Positions 1-8,018 of a stretch of DNA of 40,297 nucleotides are shown in pieces. This DNA comes from Rhodococcus ruber NBRC 15591 (GTDB lineage: Bacteria > Actinomycetota > Actinomycetes > Mycobacteriales > Mycobacteriaceae). Where the stretch lies: NCBI RefSeq assembly GCF_001894945.1, contig NZ_BCXE01000046.1, forward strand, positions 1 to 40,297, written 5' to 3'. Under the pieces are notes generated by a model. It did not search any database. It saw only the letters and a list, made by a program, of their open reading frames with translations, and was not told where the DNA came from. How positions within the stretch are numbered: the first letter of the stretch is position 1; each line of letters opens with the position of its first letter. Both the position numbers and the translations under genes were made by a program.

Positions 1-168
1 TGCATGTTCCGGCCCGTCCGCTCTTGTCCGCGGTCCGGCACAGGCGAATCATTGACTCCACGGTGGTCGCGATCGCCGGCCGTCGGGTGACGTCGGTGGT
101 GGACGGCGACGGGTCGGCCACGGAAATCGTTTGGGTGCGGGCTCGTCCCGCACGCGGAGGCGATGGAG

Positions 169-777
169 ATGTTCATTCAGGTCTGGCAGGGAAAGGTCCG
201 CGACGAGCAGGGGTTGAAGGACTGCCTGCAGCGGTGGACGGACGAGCTGCGCCCCGGCGCCGTGGGCTATCTGGGCAGCACGTCGGGATTCAGTGACGAC
301 GGCACCTTCGTGTCGGTGGCCCGGTTCGAATCGGAAGAGGCGGCCCGCCGGAACAGTGAACGTCCGGAGCAGGGCGAGTGGTGGGCCGAGGCGGAGCAGT
401 GCTTCGACGGCGAGATCGTCGTCCACGACTGCCGCGACGTCGAGGTGTGGATGGAAGGTGGCTCCGACACCGCAGGGTTCGTTCAGGTGATGGAGGGGCA
501 CAGCCCCGATGTCGGGCGGATGAAGAGCCTGCTCGTGCAGAGCCAGGAACGGGTGCATCAGTTGCGACCCGAGATCATCGGCGGCACGTTCGCCACCTAC
601 GGCGACGACGGGTACGTCGAGACCATGTACTTCTCGTCCGAGGACGAGGCGCGTGCCCACGAACGGATGGAGATACCCGACGATCTGCGGCCGCTGCTGG
701 AAGAGGAGATGCGGCTACAGGGCGATGTGCACTACTACGACCTGCACGCACCCATTCTCACCCCGAGCGGCAGGTGA
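169..777 (+). CDS. Two-repeat dimeric alpha/beta-barrel-like hypothetical protein
   Basis: A 202-residue soluble protein. It seems to consist of two ferredoxin-like halves. The first opens FIQVWQGKV and carries a VSVARFESEEAA strand-helix near residues 48-59. The second opens FVQVMEGHS near residue 104 and carries VETMYFSSEDEA near 151-162. This duplication is typical of ABM/EthD-like dimeric alpha/beta barrels, which bind small ligands or act as monooxygenase-like enzymes. No catalytic residue is recognisable, so no reaction is assigned. The start at 169 is preferred over the in-frame ATG at 163 because GGAGG at 156-160 lies 8 nt before 169 but only 2 nt before 163. It converges on the GIY-YIG gene across a strong hairpin. 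Confidence 0.75.
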   Translation: MFIQVWQGKVRDEQGLKDCLQRWTDELRPGAVGYLGSTSGFSDDGTFVSVARFESEEAARRNSERPEQGEWWAEAEQCFDGEIVVHDCRDVEVWMEGGSDTAGFVQVMEGHSPDVGRMKSLLVQSQERVHQLRPEIIGGTFATYGDDGYVETMYFSSEDEARAHERMEIPDDLRPLLEEEMRLQGDVHYYDLHAPILTPSGR

Positions 778-800
778 TCCGGGAGAACCGTCGGTAGGAA

Positions 801-828
801 GTCCGGGCCGTGACGACACGGCCCGGAC
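801..828. terminator. Bidirectional terminator hairpin
   Basis: GTCCGGGCCGTG (801-812) and CACGGCCCGGAC (817-828) form a perfect 12-bp stem with a 4-nt ACGA loop. It lies between two convergent stop codons at 777 and 834. There is no T-tract, which is common for actinobacterial terminators. It probably serves both genes. Confidence 0.75.
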
Positions 829-833
829 CAGGA

Positions 834-1970
834 TCAGGGTCTCGGCCTGTGGGGCAGGGCCCGGGTGAGTCGCGGCGCCCAGCCGTGGGACGGCCAGCGC
901 TTGAGCCCCAGCCGATCCGGCGTCAGACGGGTGTCGACGAAGAGCTTCTCGAGTTCGGGATCGGCGTCGCCGAGGAAGCGGTAGAGGATCGTGCCGCCGT
1001 TGTCCTCGGTGCGGGAGGCCGCTTCCCACCCGGTGGCCCGGTAGGCGCCGCGGACGATGTTGTCGGCGACGACCAGGATGGGCAGGCCGTCGATCCGGCG
1101 TGCCGACGCTCCGGCCGGCCACGGACGGTCGGCGAGCCCACGGACCTGCTCGGCGGACGCCGATTTCGCCTCGGTGATCCGGAGCACGACGCACGGCGTG
1201 GGCAGCTCGGGTGCGGCCTCCGCGGAGTACTGACGAATCAACTCCTCGACGGGACGGGCCACCCGGTCGGATTCCTCGGTGGCGCCGACGAGATTGGTCA
1301 GCACGATCTCGCCGTCGTGCGGTTCGAGCAACCCCAGTACCGAGACGAGGGCCTGCGCGGTGAAGCCGGCGGCGTGATCGGCGTCCACGGCCGGGGCCAC
1401 CCGGTCGGCCACGACGTAGTGACCTACGGAGTAGCCGGAGTCGTAGACGGCACGGATCCGGCGCACGGCCGCGTCGGTTTCGGGGGTCTGTGCGGGCGCG
1501 GCTTCGCCGCCGGCGGCGAGTTTGTGGTCTTCGCCGAGCGCGGTCCAGGTCAGGACGAACAGCCGGTTCCCGCGGCCCTGCCCGACGTGCAGGACGGTAT
1601 GGTCGCGCGGGTCGACGAGGGCGTACACGTAGGCACCGAGCTGTTCGACGACCGTCGCCGGCAGCGGGTCCGGGGTGGGGGTGCGGTCGTCGACGTCGGT
1701 GACGATCTCGCGCAGGACGGCCAGACGCAGCGCCACCGGCACGGTTCCGGCGGAGCCCCCGAACAGTTCGCGGTTGGCTGCATCGACAGAGCCGAAGGTG
1801 CGTCCGGTGTGGCGGGCCAGGGCGGCGAGCGCATGCGTGAACTCGGCAAGCCGCCGGCGAGGGTCCGCGGCGGTGTCGGGCAGCTCGTTGCTGGTCAGGA
1901 ACATCTGGATCTCGGGGGACTCCAGGAGGATCTGGGCGATGTTCTGAGGAACTGTCCACACGGTACGCAT
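834..1970 (-). CDS. LEM-3-like GIY-YIG domain protein, orphan
   Basis: A 378-residue protein of unknown role. Residues 112-137 resemble a GIY-YIG nuclease core of the LEM-3-like type: Y114-V-Y stands for GIY, H128-V-G for YIG, followed by QGRGNR. A later segment, TNLVG near 225-229 followed by PVEELIRQYSA, resembles the second conserved LEM-3-like block, usually asparagine and glycine followed by an EE-I-x-x-Y-x-A helix. The first 110 residues are helical with no recognised domain. The C-terminal 110 residues (ILVVADNIVRGAYRATGWEA and onward) look like a separate small domain. LEM-3-like enzymes cut branched DNA in animals, but bacterial members are uncharacterised. No restriction or mobile partner is adjacent. 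The gene appears leaderless: TACAGT ends 6 nt before the ATG. Confidence 0.75.
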   Translation of the reverse strand: MRTVWTVPQNIAQILLESPEIQMFLTSNELPDTAADPRRRLAEFTHALAALARHTGRTFGSVDAANRELFGGSAGTVPVALRLAVLREIVTDVDDRTPTPDPLPATVVEQLGAYVYALVDPRDHTVLHVGQGRGNRLFVLTWTALGEDHKLAAGGEAAPAQTPETDAAVRRIRAVYDSGYSVGHYVVADRVAPAVDADHAAGFTAQALVSVLGLLEPHDGEIVLTNLVGATEESDRVARPVEELIRQYSAEAAPELPTPCVVLRITEAKSASAEQVRGLADRPWPAGASARRIDGLPILVVADNIVRGAYRATGWEAASRTEDNGGTILYRFLGDADPELEKLFVDTRLTPDRLGLKRWPSHGWAPRLTRALPHRPRP

Positions 1971-1976
1971 GAGGCG

Positions 1977-1982
1977 ACTGTA
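1977..1982 (-). promoter_or_regulatory. -10 box of leaderless GIY-YIG gene
   Basis: On the minus strand TACAGT fits the actinobacterial TAnnnT -10 pattern. It is followed by exactly six bases (CGCCTC) and then the ATG at 1970, so transcription should begin at or next to the start codon. No Shine-Dalgarno sequence is present. Confidence 0.6.
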
Positions 1983-2175
1983 GGCCAGTCTTTCCCGGGC
2001 AGCGGGTTACGTGCTCAAACGCGCCGCACAAGGAGGTCGGTCACCGTGCGGACACCCCGTCGTGGTGTCGCGGACATGTCCCCGTGGTGTGACGGCAGAC
2101 ACGTTCGAAGGGGTCGTGTGCTACACGAAGGGCACGATTCCCGGCACCCCTGCTCCCCGGGAGTGGCTCGTCGCT

Positions 2176-2181
2176 TAACGT
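2176..2181 (+). promoter_or_regulatory. -10 box of leaderless gene at 2188
   Basis: TAACGT matches TAnnnT and ends six bases before the GTG at 2188. No ribosome-binding site lies between them. This spacing places the transcription start at the GTG and so supports that start codon. Confidence 0.6.
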
Positions 2182-2187
2182 AGACAC

Positions 2188-2799
2188 GTGAGCATCCCAG
2201 TCCCCGATGCCGCGCGGTCTGCGGCGAGCCCAGCATCGAACTGGCCCGCGATTCTGACGTGGCGGGCGTACGACGTTCCTCGGATGGAGTCGGTGCGTGT
2301 CCAACTGAGCGGCGATCGCATCAAGGCGGCGGGCCGGATCGTGGGCGCGCAGTGCGCGGAGCATCCCGCGTTCAGCGCGTCGTACGACCTCGTGACCGAC
2401 GAGAACGGTGTCACGCGCCGGTTGTCGGTGCGCACGACCCTGGCCGCCGGTGAGAGGCACATGTCGATCAGCCGGTCCGAGGAGGGCATCTGGATGGTCG
2501 ACAACGGCACCCAGCACCAGCGGTCGGCGTTCGGCGGTGCACTCGACGTCGACGTCATCCTCAGCCCGTTCTTCAATGCGCTGCCGATCCGCCGCTACGG
2601 GCTGCAGTCCGGCGCGGACGAACTCGAGGTGCCGGTCGTCTACGTGAATCTGCTCGATCTCGGCATCGAGGAGGCCACGCTCGTCTACAGCAGCGCAGCC
2701 GACGGCATCCACGTCCTGTCCCCGGTGTCCAGTTCGTCGGTGACGGTCGACGGCGATGGGTTCGTCGTGAACTACCCCGGCCTGGCGGGACGGATCTAG
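2188..2799 (+). CDS. Putative glycolipid-binding domain protein (DUF1089-like)
   Basis: A 203-residue protein resembling the Glycolipid_bind (DUF1089) family. It is rich in beta-strands, with an early WRAYDVPRMESVRVQ segment and a central pair of strands around MSISRSEEGIWMVDNG (near residues 92-107). A DVDVILSPFFNALPIRR block (about 117-133) and a late PVVYVNLLDLGIEEATLVY block follow. Family members are structurally known but their physiological ligand is not settled; glycolipid binding was inferred from the fold. There is no signal peptide, so it should act in the cytoplasm or on the inner membrane face. It is transcribed alone and ends 10 nt from the convergent amidase stop. The GTG start is supported by the leaderless -10 box. 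Confidence 0.75.
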   Translation: MSIPVPDAARSAASPASNWPAILTWRAYDVPRMESVRVQLSGDRIKAAGRIVGAQCAEHPAFSASYDLVTDENGVTRRLSVRTTLAAGERHMSISRSEEGIWMVDNGTQHQRSAFGGALDVDVILSPFFNALPIRRYGLQSGADELEVPVVYVNLLDLGIEEATLVYSSAADGIHVLSPVSSSSVTVDGDGFVVNYPGLAGRI

Positions 2800-2809
2800 G
2801 ACGGGTCGG

Positions 2810-4156
2810 TCAGGAGAGGTCGGTGCCCTCCACCGCCATCGCGAGTGCCAGAGCCGTGGACTCGCCGGGATGACTGCCGTGCCCGCCGGTCCCGGAGGTC
2901 AGCCCGACCACCTGTACGCCGATGGGGAGATCACCGCCGCCCGGAGCAAGGACGGACACCGCCGGTACGCCGAGCACGCTGAACGGGATGCACATCTGCA
3001 GCAGTGGCCCCCGCAGCGCCGCGGGATCGCTGTCGAGCGCGGCCGAGCGCAGCGGGGTCGTGACGGTGATCAGCGCATCCAGCCCGTCGTCGCGCCGTAG
3101 CCGGCGCAGGACGTCGCGGCGCAATCGGACGGCCGCCCGCACGGCCCGGACGTAGTCCGTCGCCGGACGGTCCCGCTGAGCCGCGAGCAGCGCCGCGGTG
3201 GCCGGCTGGTAGAGGTCCGGGTCGTTCTCGAACCAGCGCTGATGGGTTTCGTACGCCTCCGAGCCGGTGACGACGGGATAGACGCCGAGGAGGTCGTCGG
3301 TTTCCGGCAGGGGCACGTCCCGCACCTCGGCACCGAGATCGGTGAGGGTGCGGCAGGCGTCGTCGAGCGCGGACTCGAACGCAGCGGGCACGTCCCAGAT
3401 GCCGCCGCGCAGCCGTCCGACCCGCAGTCCCGAGACGGGTGTGCGCAGGTGCGCGATTCCGGGCAGCGCGCCCCAGGCCAGGGCCGCGTCGAGGACGTCG
3501 CGGGCGAGCAGGCCCACATGATCGAAGGTGGTGGACAGGGGGAAGACCCCGTCGACCGGCAACGCGCCGAACGTGGGCTTGAGGCCGACGACGCCGCACA
3601 GCGCCGCCGGGGTGCGCACGCTGCACCCGGTGTCGGTGCCCAGTGCCAGCGGCACGATGCCCTTGGCGACGAGCGCCGCCGACCCCGAGGACGAGCCGCC
3701 GGTGATGCGGGTGGGATCGTGCGGGTGCCGGGCCGGCCCGGCCGCGTTGACCAGGCCGCTGGGCCCGTACGCGAACTCGTGCAGGTGGGTCTTGGCGACC
3801 ACGACGGCGCCGGCCTCGCGGAGCCGCTCGACGATCCTGGCATCCTGCGCGGCCGGCGCCGCGTCGGCGAGGACCTTGCTGCCGCAGCGGGTCGGCATGC
3901 CCGCGACGTCGATGTTGTCCTTGACGGCGACGGCGACACCGTGCAGCGGACCGATCCAGTTGCCGGCCGCGAGCTCGGCGTCGGCGCGGGCCGCCGATTC
4001 GAGGGCCGCGCCGTCGTTGCGGGCGGCCACGAGATTCGACCACGGCGTGCCGTCGAGGGCGTCGAGGTCGGCCAGCACCTGCCGGACGTGTTCGGTGGCG
4101 GTCAGCTCGCCTTTCGCGAGTGCCGCGGTGGTGTCGCGCAGCGTCACCGCGTCCAC
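2810..4156 (-). CDS. Amidase-signature family amidase
   Basis: A 448-residue amidase-signature hydrolase of C-N amide bonds. The catalytic triad can be read as K79 (AVKDNID), S155 within GGSSSGSAA, and nucleophile S179 within GTDTGCSVRTPAA. The spacing of 76 and 24 residues matches GatA and other family members. The usual second glycine before the nucleophile is a cysteine (DTGCS), a mild departure. The substrate cannot be told from sequence. Neighbouring genes give no GatB or GatC, so this is not the tRNA amidotransferase subunit. The GTG start overlaps the tyrA stop by 13 nt, so the two genes are translationally coupled with tyrA first. Confidence 0.85.
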   Translation of the reverse strand: MDAVTLRDTTAALAKGELTATEHVRQVLADLDALDGTPWSNLVAARNDGAALESAARADAELAAGNWIGPLHGVAVAVKDNIDVAGMPTRCGSKVLADAAPAAQDARIVERLREAGAVVVAKTHLHEFAYGPSGLVNAAGPARHPHDPTRITGGSSSGSAALVAKGIVPLALGTDTGCSVRTPAALCGVVGLKPTFGALPVDGVFPLSTTFDHVGLLARDVLDAALAWGALPGIAHLRTPVSGLRVGRLRGGIWDVPAAFESALDDACRTLTDLGAEVRDVPLPETDDLLGVYPVVTGSEAYETHQRWFENDPDLYQPATAALLAAQRDRPATDYVRAVRAAVRLRRDVLRRLRRDDGLDALITVTTPLRSAALDSDPAALRGPLLQMCIPFSVLGVPAVSVLAPGGGDLPIGVQVVGLTSGTGGHGSHPGESTALALAMAVEGTDLS

Positions 4157-5106
4157 ACCTCGCCGCGACGACCCGCCTCGCGCAGTCGGGCGAGCCAGTC
4201 GTCGTCGCCGGGGACGACGCCGGTGACGGGTCGGCGGTCGCGTTGCTCGAACCGTCGCCGGGCGGCGTGACCAGCGGCGGTCAGCTCGGCGGTGCTGCCG
4301 TCGGCGAGCTGTTCCCGAGCGACCCGCAGCACCTCGAGGGTTTCGTCGAGGGCCGTGAGCAGCGCCGGGGCGTTGCCCTCACACATCGCGTCGACCAACG
4401 TGGGGGTGGTCCCGGCGACGCGGGTACCGTCGCGGAACGATCCCGCCGCCAGACCCAGCGCCAGGTCGCCGCCGGCGGCCCCGGACAGTGCCAGCGCCTC
4501 GGCGAGCAGATGGGGCAGGTGCGAGACGCGGGCGACCGCCGCGTCGTGCTCGCCCGATTCCGCGGGTACGACGACGGAACCGCAGTCGAGGGCGAGCTCG
4601 GCGACCTGCGTCCACACGTCGGGGTCGGTGCCCTCGTCGACGGTGACCACCCACACCGCGTCGCGGAACAGCTCCGCGAATCCCGCCGACCACCCGGACT
4701 CGGCGGTGCCCGCCATGGGATGGCCCCCGACGAAGCGTGCGGAGAGTCCGTGGGCGGCGACCAGGGCGGCGACCTGCGACTTGACGCTGACCACGTCCGT
4801 CAGCGCCACGTGCGGGGCGTGCTCGGCGACCGCCGCGAGCACGGCGCCGACTGCGGGTACGGGCACGGCGACGACGACGAGGGCGTCGGATTCCGCGGCG
4901 CGCCGCAGCGTGGCCGGCAGGTCGGTGGAGGCGTCGAATCCGTCGGCTCGGGCGGCCTCGACGGGCTCCGGCGAGCGGTTGTACCCCCAGGCCTCGCGGC
5001 CCGCGGCGACGGCCGCACGCAGCAACGATCCGCCGATCAGGCCGAGGCCGAGTACGCACACGGGCGGGGTGGACGCGGAGGTGGGCACCCGACCAGGTTG
5101 GCACAT
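4144..5106 (-). CDS. tyrA: Prephenate dehydrogenase
   Basis: A 320-residue TyrA, NAD(P)-dependent, converting prephenate to 4-hydroxyphenylpyruvate for tyrosine synthesis. The Rossmann dinucleotide motif G20-L-G-L-I-G25 is near the N terminus. The catalytic-histidine segment is H129-P-M-A-G-T-A-E-S-G, and a helical dimerisation region follows. There is no fused chorismate mutase, and an ACT domain is not evident at this length. The ATG at 5106 gives the usual length; a GTG at 5088 (residue 7) is an alternative, and longer in-frame extension would run through the divergent gene. Its start is 48 nt from the divergent gene at 5155. The amidase follows with overlap. Confidence 0.9.
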   Translation of the reverse strand: MCQPGRVPTSASTPPVCVLGLGLIGGSLLRAAVAAGREAWGYNRSPEPVEAARADGFDASTDLPATLRRAAESDALVVVAVPVPAVGAVLAAVAEHAPHVALTDVVSVKSQVAALVAAHGLSARFVGGHPMAGTAESGWSAGFAELFRDAVWVVTVDEGTDPDVWTQVAELALDCGSVVVPAESGEHDAAVARVSHLPHLLAEALALSGAAGGDLALGLAAGSFRDGTRVAGTTPTLVDAMCEGNAPALLTALDETLEVLRVAREQLADGSTAELTAAGHAARRRFEQRDRRPVTGVVPGDDDWLARLREAGRRGEVWTR

Positions 5107-5141
5107 CGCCCGCTGGACTTCATTCACGGGACCGCGCCGAC

Positions 5142-5147
5142 TACCGT
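5142..5147 (+). promoter_or_regulatory. -10 box for the tadA pair
   Basis: TACCGT matches TAnnnT and ends 7 nt before the ATG at 5155, with no Shine-Dalgarno sequence between. This suggests a leaderless transcript starting at or one base before the ATG. Confidence 0.5.
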
Positions 5148-5154
5148 TGCGCCC

Positions 5155-5694
5155 ATGGCTGCGCAGCGTGCGGGGAACAAGAGTCCCTCCGTGAGTTCGA
5201 CCGAGGATCTCGACGGGTTCGGGGTCGCCGTGACGCGGGAGGACGGTCGCTGGAAGTGCAAGGCACTGTCGGCGGCGGTGTTGACGAGCCTCGAGGTGGC
5301 CGACCGGGAGCTGCGCGAGTTGCGCAGCACCGGGGCGATCTTCGGGTTGCTCAACGTGGACGACGAGTTCTTCGTCATCGTCCGGCCGGCCCCGTCGGGC
5401 ACGCGTCTGCTGCTGTCGGACGCGACGATGGCGGTCGACTACGACATCGCCGCCGACGTGCTCGATGCGCTGAACATCGAGATCCCGGACATCGACCCCG
5501 ACGAGCTCGACGACATCGAGCCGTGGGAGGAGGGCGACCTGGGAATCCTGGCGGACCTGGGATTGCCGGAGCCGGTGCTGGCGGTGATCGCCGCCGAGAC
5601 CGACCTGTATCCGGACGAGCAGATCGACGAGATCGCCCAGCGGCTCGGGTTCGACGATGTGCTCGCCACGGCGCTGGACAAGCTGCGCCGCTAG
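5155..5694 (+). CDS. tRNA adenosine deaminase-associated protein
   Basis: A 179-residue acidic protein of the actinobacterial family that almost always sits directly before tadA. Its biochemical role is not established. The sequence begins with a short polar tail, then an alpha/beta domain (FGVAVTREDGRWKCKAL, IFGLLNVDDEFFVIVRP). A strongly acidic stretch follows (IPDIDPDELDDIEPWEEGDL, about residues 104-123), and then a C-terminal helical region. It has no zinc-ligand motif of its own. The stop codon is immediately followed by the tadA ATG with no intervening base, so translational coupling is expected and a partner role for TadA is a reasonable inference. Confidence 0.85.
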   Translation: MAAQRAGNKSPSVSSTEDLDGFGVAVTREDGRWKCKALSAAVLTSLEVADRELRELRSTGAIFGLLNVDDEFFVIVRPAPSGTRLLLSDATMAVDYDIAADVLDALNIEIPDIDPDELDDIEPWEEGDLGILADLGLPEPVLAVIAAETDLYPDEQIDEIAQRLGFDDVLATALDKLRR

Positions 5695-6168
5695 ATGGGC
5701 CTGCGCGACGACGAGGCGCTGATCCGGGCCGCGCTGGAGGCGGCCGCCGCGGCGCCGGCCGGGGACGTGCCGGTGGGTGCCGTCCTGTTCGCCGCCGACG
5801 GGACCGAACTGGCCCGGGCGGCGAATTCGCGGGAGGCGACGGGCGACCCGACGGCGCACGCGGAGATCCTGGCGCTACGCGCGGCCGCGAAGGTGCACGG
5901 CGACGGCTGGCGCCTCGAGGGCACGACGCTGGCCGTGACGCTGGAGCCGTGCACGATGTGCGCGGGCGCGCTGGTGCTGGCCAGGGTGCATCGCGTGGTC
6001 TTCGGGGCGTGGGAGCCGAAGACGGGTGCGGTGGGGTCGCTGTGGGACGTGGTGCGTGATCGCCGGCTCACCCATCGTCCGCAGGTGCGCGGCGGGGTCC
6101 TCGAGAAGGAATGCGCCGCGGTGCTCGAGGACTTCTTCCGCGCGCAGCGGCTCCCGGAACCGTCGTGA
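5695..6168 (+). CDS. tadA: tRNA(Arg) adenosine-34 deaminase
   Basis: A 157-residue cytidine/deoxycytidylate deaminase-fold enzyme that converts A34 to inosine in tRNA-Arg(ACG). The zinc site is complete: H55-A-E57 provides a ligand and the proton shuttle, and P-C86-T-M-C89 provides the two cysteine ligands. The flanking segments PVGAVL near the N terminus and GAVGSLWDV are typical of TadA rather than of free cytidine deaminases. Length is normal for the family. It begins on the base after the stop of the upstream associated protein and is followed by a tRNA-Ser gene with its own promoter. Confidence 0.93.
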   Translation: MGLRDDEALIRAALEAAAAAPAGDVPVGAVLFAADGTELARAANSREATGDPTAHAEILALRAAAKVHGDGWRLEGTTLAVTLEPCTMCAGALVLARVHRVVFGAWEPKTGAVGSLWDVVRDRRLTHRPQVRGGVLEKECAAVLEDFFRAQRLPEPS

Positions 6169-6176
6169 CCTGGGGA

Positions 6177-6206
6177 TTTCAACTCCGGGACCGAATCCGG
6201 TAAAGT
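6177..6206 (+). promoter_or_regulatory. Promoter of tRNA-Ser
   Basis: TTTCAA (6177-6182), an 18-nt spacer and TAAAGT (6201-6206) form a plausible promoter. It ends 7 nt before the mature 5' end of the tRNA. The -10 box is good and the -35 match is moderate. Confidence 0.5.
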
Positions 6207-6213
6207 CGTGGGC

Positions 6214-6304
6214 GGTGGCGTGTCCGAGCGGCCTAAGGAGCACGCCTCGAAAGCGTGTGACGGGTAACCCCCGTCCGAGGGTTCAAATCCCTCCGCCACC
6301 GCCA
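6214..6304 (+). tRNA. tRNA-Ser (anticodon CGA)
   Basis: A class II tRNA with a long variable arm. The acceptor stem GGTGGCG (6214-6220) pairs with CGCCACC (6294-6300). The discriminator is G6301 and CCA is encoded at 6302-6304. The anticodon loop CTCGAAA within GCCTCGAAAGC gives anticodon CGA, reading UCG. The T-loop GGTTCAAATCC is canonical. G as the discriminator base is the serine identity element. Confidence 0.95.
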
Positions 6305-6306
6305 CG

Positions 6307-6342
6307 AACGGCCCCGATCCGATTCACCGGATCGGGGCCGTT
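6307..6342 (+). terminator. Terminator of tRNA-Ser
   Basis: AACGGCCCCGATCCG (6307-6321) and its exact complement (6328-6342) form a perfect 15-bp stem with a 6-nt loop, followed by a modestly T-containing tail (TTGTCGTTCG). It lies 3 nt after the encoded CCA. It also faces the 3' end of the convergent hydroxylase gene. Confidence 0.85.
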
Positions 6343-6373
6343 GTCGTTCGTCGAATGTGCAGTTCTCGTCGGG

Positions 6374-7324
6374 TCACCCGGCGTGTCGTGACGACAACTG
6401 CGCACTCGTGACCGTGGCCGGGCGCGACGGCGCCCAGCCCGGAGGGCCGAACACGTACCCCAGCTTGTCGCGCCGGCGCGTCGCGGTACGCCAGTCGCGG
6501 GCGATGGCCTGGTATTCGTGCGTCTGCAGTCGCCAGATGTTGTAGGTGCCGACGGGCTTGGTGAGTCCGTACGTGGGGCGGTGGGTCTCGCGGCGGAAGG
6601 TGCCGAACAGGCGGTCCCAGAGGATCAGGATGCCGCCGTAGTTGCGGTCGAGGTATTCGGGGTCGCAGCCGTGGTGCACCCGATGGTGCGACGGGGTGTT
6701 GAAGACGAACTCGACGGGCCGGGGCAGCGTGCCCACCCGCTCGGTGTGCACGAAGAACTGGTACACGAGCGAGACGGAGAATCCGACGAACACCATCCAC
6801 GGCGGGATGCCGAGGAAGGGCAGCGGCAGCCACATGAGGATCTCGCCGCTGTTGTTCCACTTCTGGCGCAGGGCGGTGGCGAAGTTGAAGTACTCGCTCG
6901 AGTGATGCGCCTGGTGGGTCGCCCACACCAGGCGCACCCGGTGTGCCGTCCGGTGGTACCAGTAGTAGAGCACGTCGATGCCGAGGATCAGGATCGCCCA
7001 CGTGTACCAGGCGTCCGCCGGTAGGTGCCACGGTGCGAGATACACCCAGATCGCCGAGTAGCCGACGAGAGCCAGCACCTTCCACGCGGCGCTGGTGCCG
7101 ATGGAGACGAGTCCCATGGAGATGCTCGTGCGTGCGTCACGGGCCTCGTAGCCACCGCGGGGCGGGCGGGTGTGCCCGTCGGCCCCGGGTTCGACGTGCT
7201 CGAGCGTGCGCGCGGCGGCCCACTCGAGAGCGAGGAACAGCAGGAACGCCGGGATGGCCAGCGCGACGGGGTCGTGCAGGGGCTCGAGCAGCGACGCCCA
7301 GGACGCCGTCAGGGTCTCCCACAT
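6374..7324 (-). CDS. Sterol desaturase / fatty acid hydroxylase superfamily protein
   Basis: A 316-residue integral-membrane di-iron enzyme. The eight-histidine signature is present: H124-R-T-A-H128, H137-Q-A-H-H141, H193 and H213-H-R-V-H-H218. Hydrophobic helices flank these blocks (about 19-36, 70-95, 105-123 and 165-190). Family members insert oxygen or a double bond into lipid substrates using an external electron donor; the substrate here is unknown. The ATG at 7324 has GGAGGA a few bases upstream, and TAGATT (7363-7358, minus strand) is a likely -10. The gene is monocistronic, converging on the tRNA terminator. Confidence 0.88.
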   Translation of the reverse strand: MWETLTASWASLLEPLHDPVALAIPAFLLFLALEWAAARTLEHVEPGADGHTRPPRGGYEARDARTSISMGLVSIGTSAAWKVLALVGYSAIWVYLAPWHLPADAWYTWAILILGIDVLYYWYHRTAHRVRLVWATHQAHHSSEYFNFATALRQKWNNSGEILMWLPLPFLGIPPWMVFVGFSVSLVYQFFVHTERVGTLPRPVEFVFNTPSHHRVHHGCDPEYLDRNYGGILILWDRLFGTFRRETHRPTYGLTKPVGTYNIWRLQTHEYQAIARDWRTATRRRDKLGYVFGPPGWAPSRPATVTSAQLSSRHAG

Positions 7325-7357
7325 TCGGTCCTCCGGGAGTGATGTGAACAGGCGTCC

Positions 7358-7363
7358 AATCTA
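7358..7363 (-). promoter_or_regulatory. -10 box of the hydroxylase gene
   Basis: TAGATT on the minus strand matches TAnnnT. It would give a leader of roughly 30 nt containing the GGAGGA ribosome-binding site of the gene starting at 7324. No convincing -35 was seen. Confidence 0.4.
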
Positions 7364-7400
7364 CCGGAATGTGTTGCCGGTCACTACGGAGGTCCGGCGG

Positions 7401-7976
7401 TCACCGGGGCAGCGGCCGGCCGTCGGGGCGCAGGCCGGCGAGGTAGATCGCGATCATCCGGGGCACGAGGCCGGGCACGACGTCGTCGACGAACCGCACG
7501 TGGGGGCGGGTGAGCCGGGCGACCGCCATGATCACCTCGATCGGCTGGACGTCGTCGCGGACGAGGCCTGCTCGCTGTGCGGCGTGGACGAGTTCGGTGA
7601 CGCGCGCCTTGGTGCCCTCCCGGATCTCGAGGACGTCACCGGGCAGTTCCCGGTAGCTCTCGACGATGAGGGCCGGAATCAGGGCGCCGAGCCGCAGCCG
7701 GACGGCGGTGTCGACGAACTCGGCCCAGGCGCTTTCGGGATCCGACACCATCGCGGCGAGGGCGCGATCCGCGGCCGCGCCCGCTTCGGTGAGGGTGCGA
7801 CGGGCCACCGCGTGCGCGAGATCGTCGCGCGTGGGGAAGTTGCGGTAGAGGGTGGCGATGCCGACGCCGGCACGCTCGGCGATGGCGTCGAGGGGCGCGT
7901 CGTGTCCCCGTTCGGCGAGCACGTCGCGGGCGGCGAGGATCAGGGCCTCGCGTCGGCGGGCGGCGTCGGCGCGCAT
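7401..7976 (-). CDS. TetR family repressor, divergent from membrane protein
   Basis: A 191-residue TetR-type regulator. The N-terminal helix-turn-helix runs through ILAARDVLAERG and continues LDAIAERAGVGIATLYRNF, ending near residue 47. The remaining helices form the ligand and dimer domain, which is too divergent to predict an effector. The ATG at 7976 is chosen because it begins the typical MRADAARRREALILAA start and has AGGAGAG just upstream; longer reading through the intergenic region is not credible. The 96-bp gap to the divergent membrane-protein gene holds a two-site inverted-repeat operator, so it most likely represses that gene and possibly itself. Confidence 0.88.
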   Translation of the reverse strand: MRADAARRREALILAARDVLAERGHDAPLDAIAERAGVGIATLYRNFPTRDDLAHAVARRTLTEAGAAADRALAAMVSDPESAWAEFVDTAVRLRLGALIPALIVESYRELPGDVLEIREGTKARVTELVHAAQRAGLVRDDVQPIEVIMAVARLTRPHVRFVDDVVPGLVPRMIAIYLAGLRPDGRPLPR

Positions 7977-8018
7977 GCACTCTCCTGTGGTCGGCGGGTT
8001 GACATCCCCGCTCCTACC

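Noticed and set aside
2088-2097. TGTGACGGCA as another copy of the 28.1 kb array element
   Set aside because: Only 10 bp match and the palindrome is absent; chance is a sufficient explanation.
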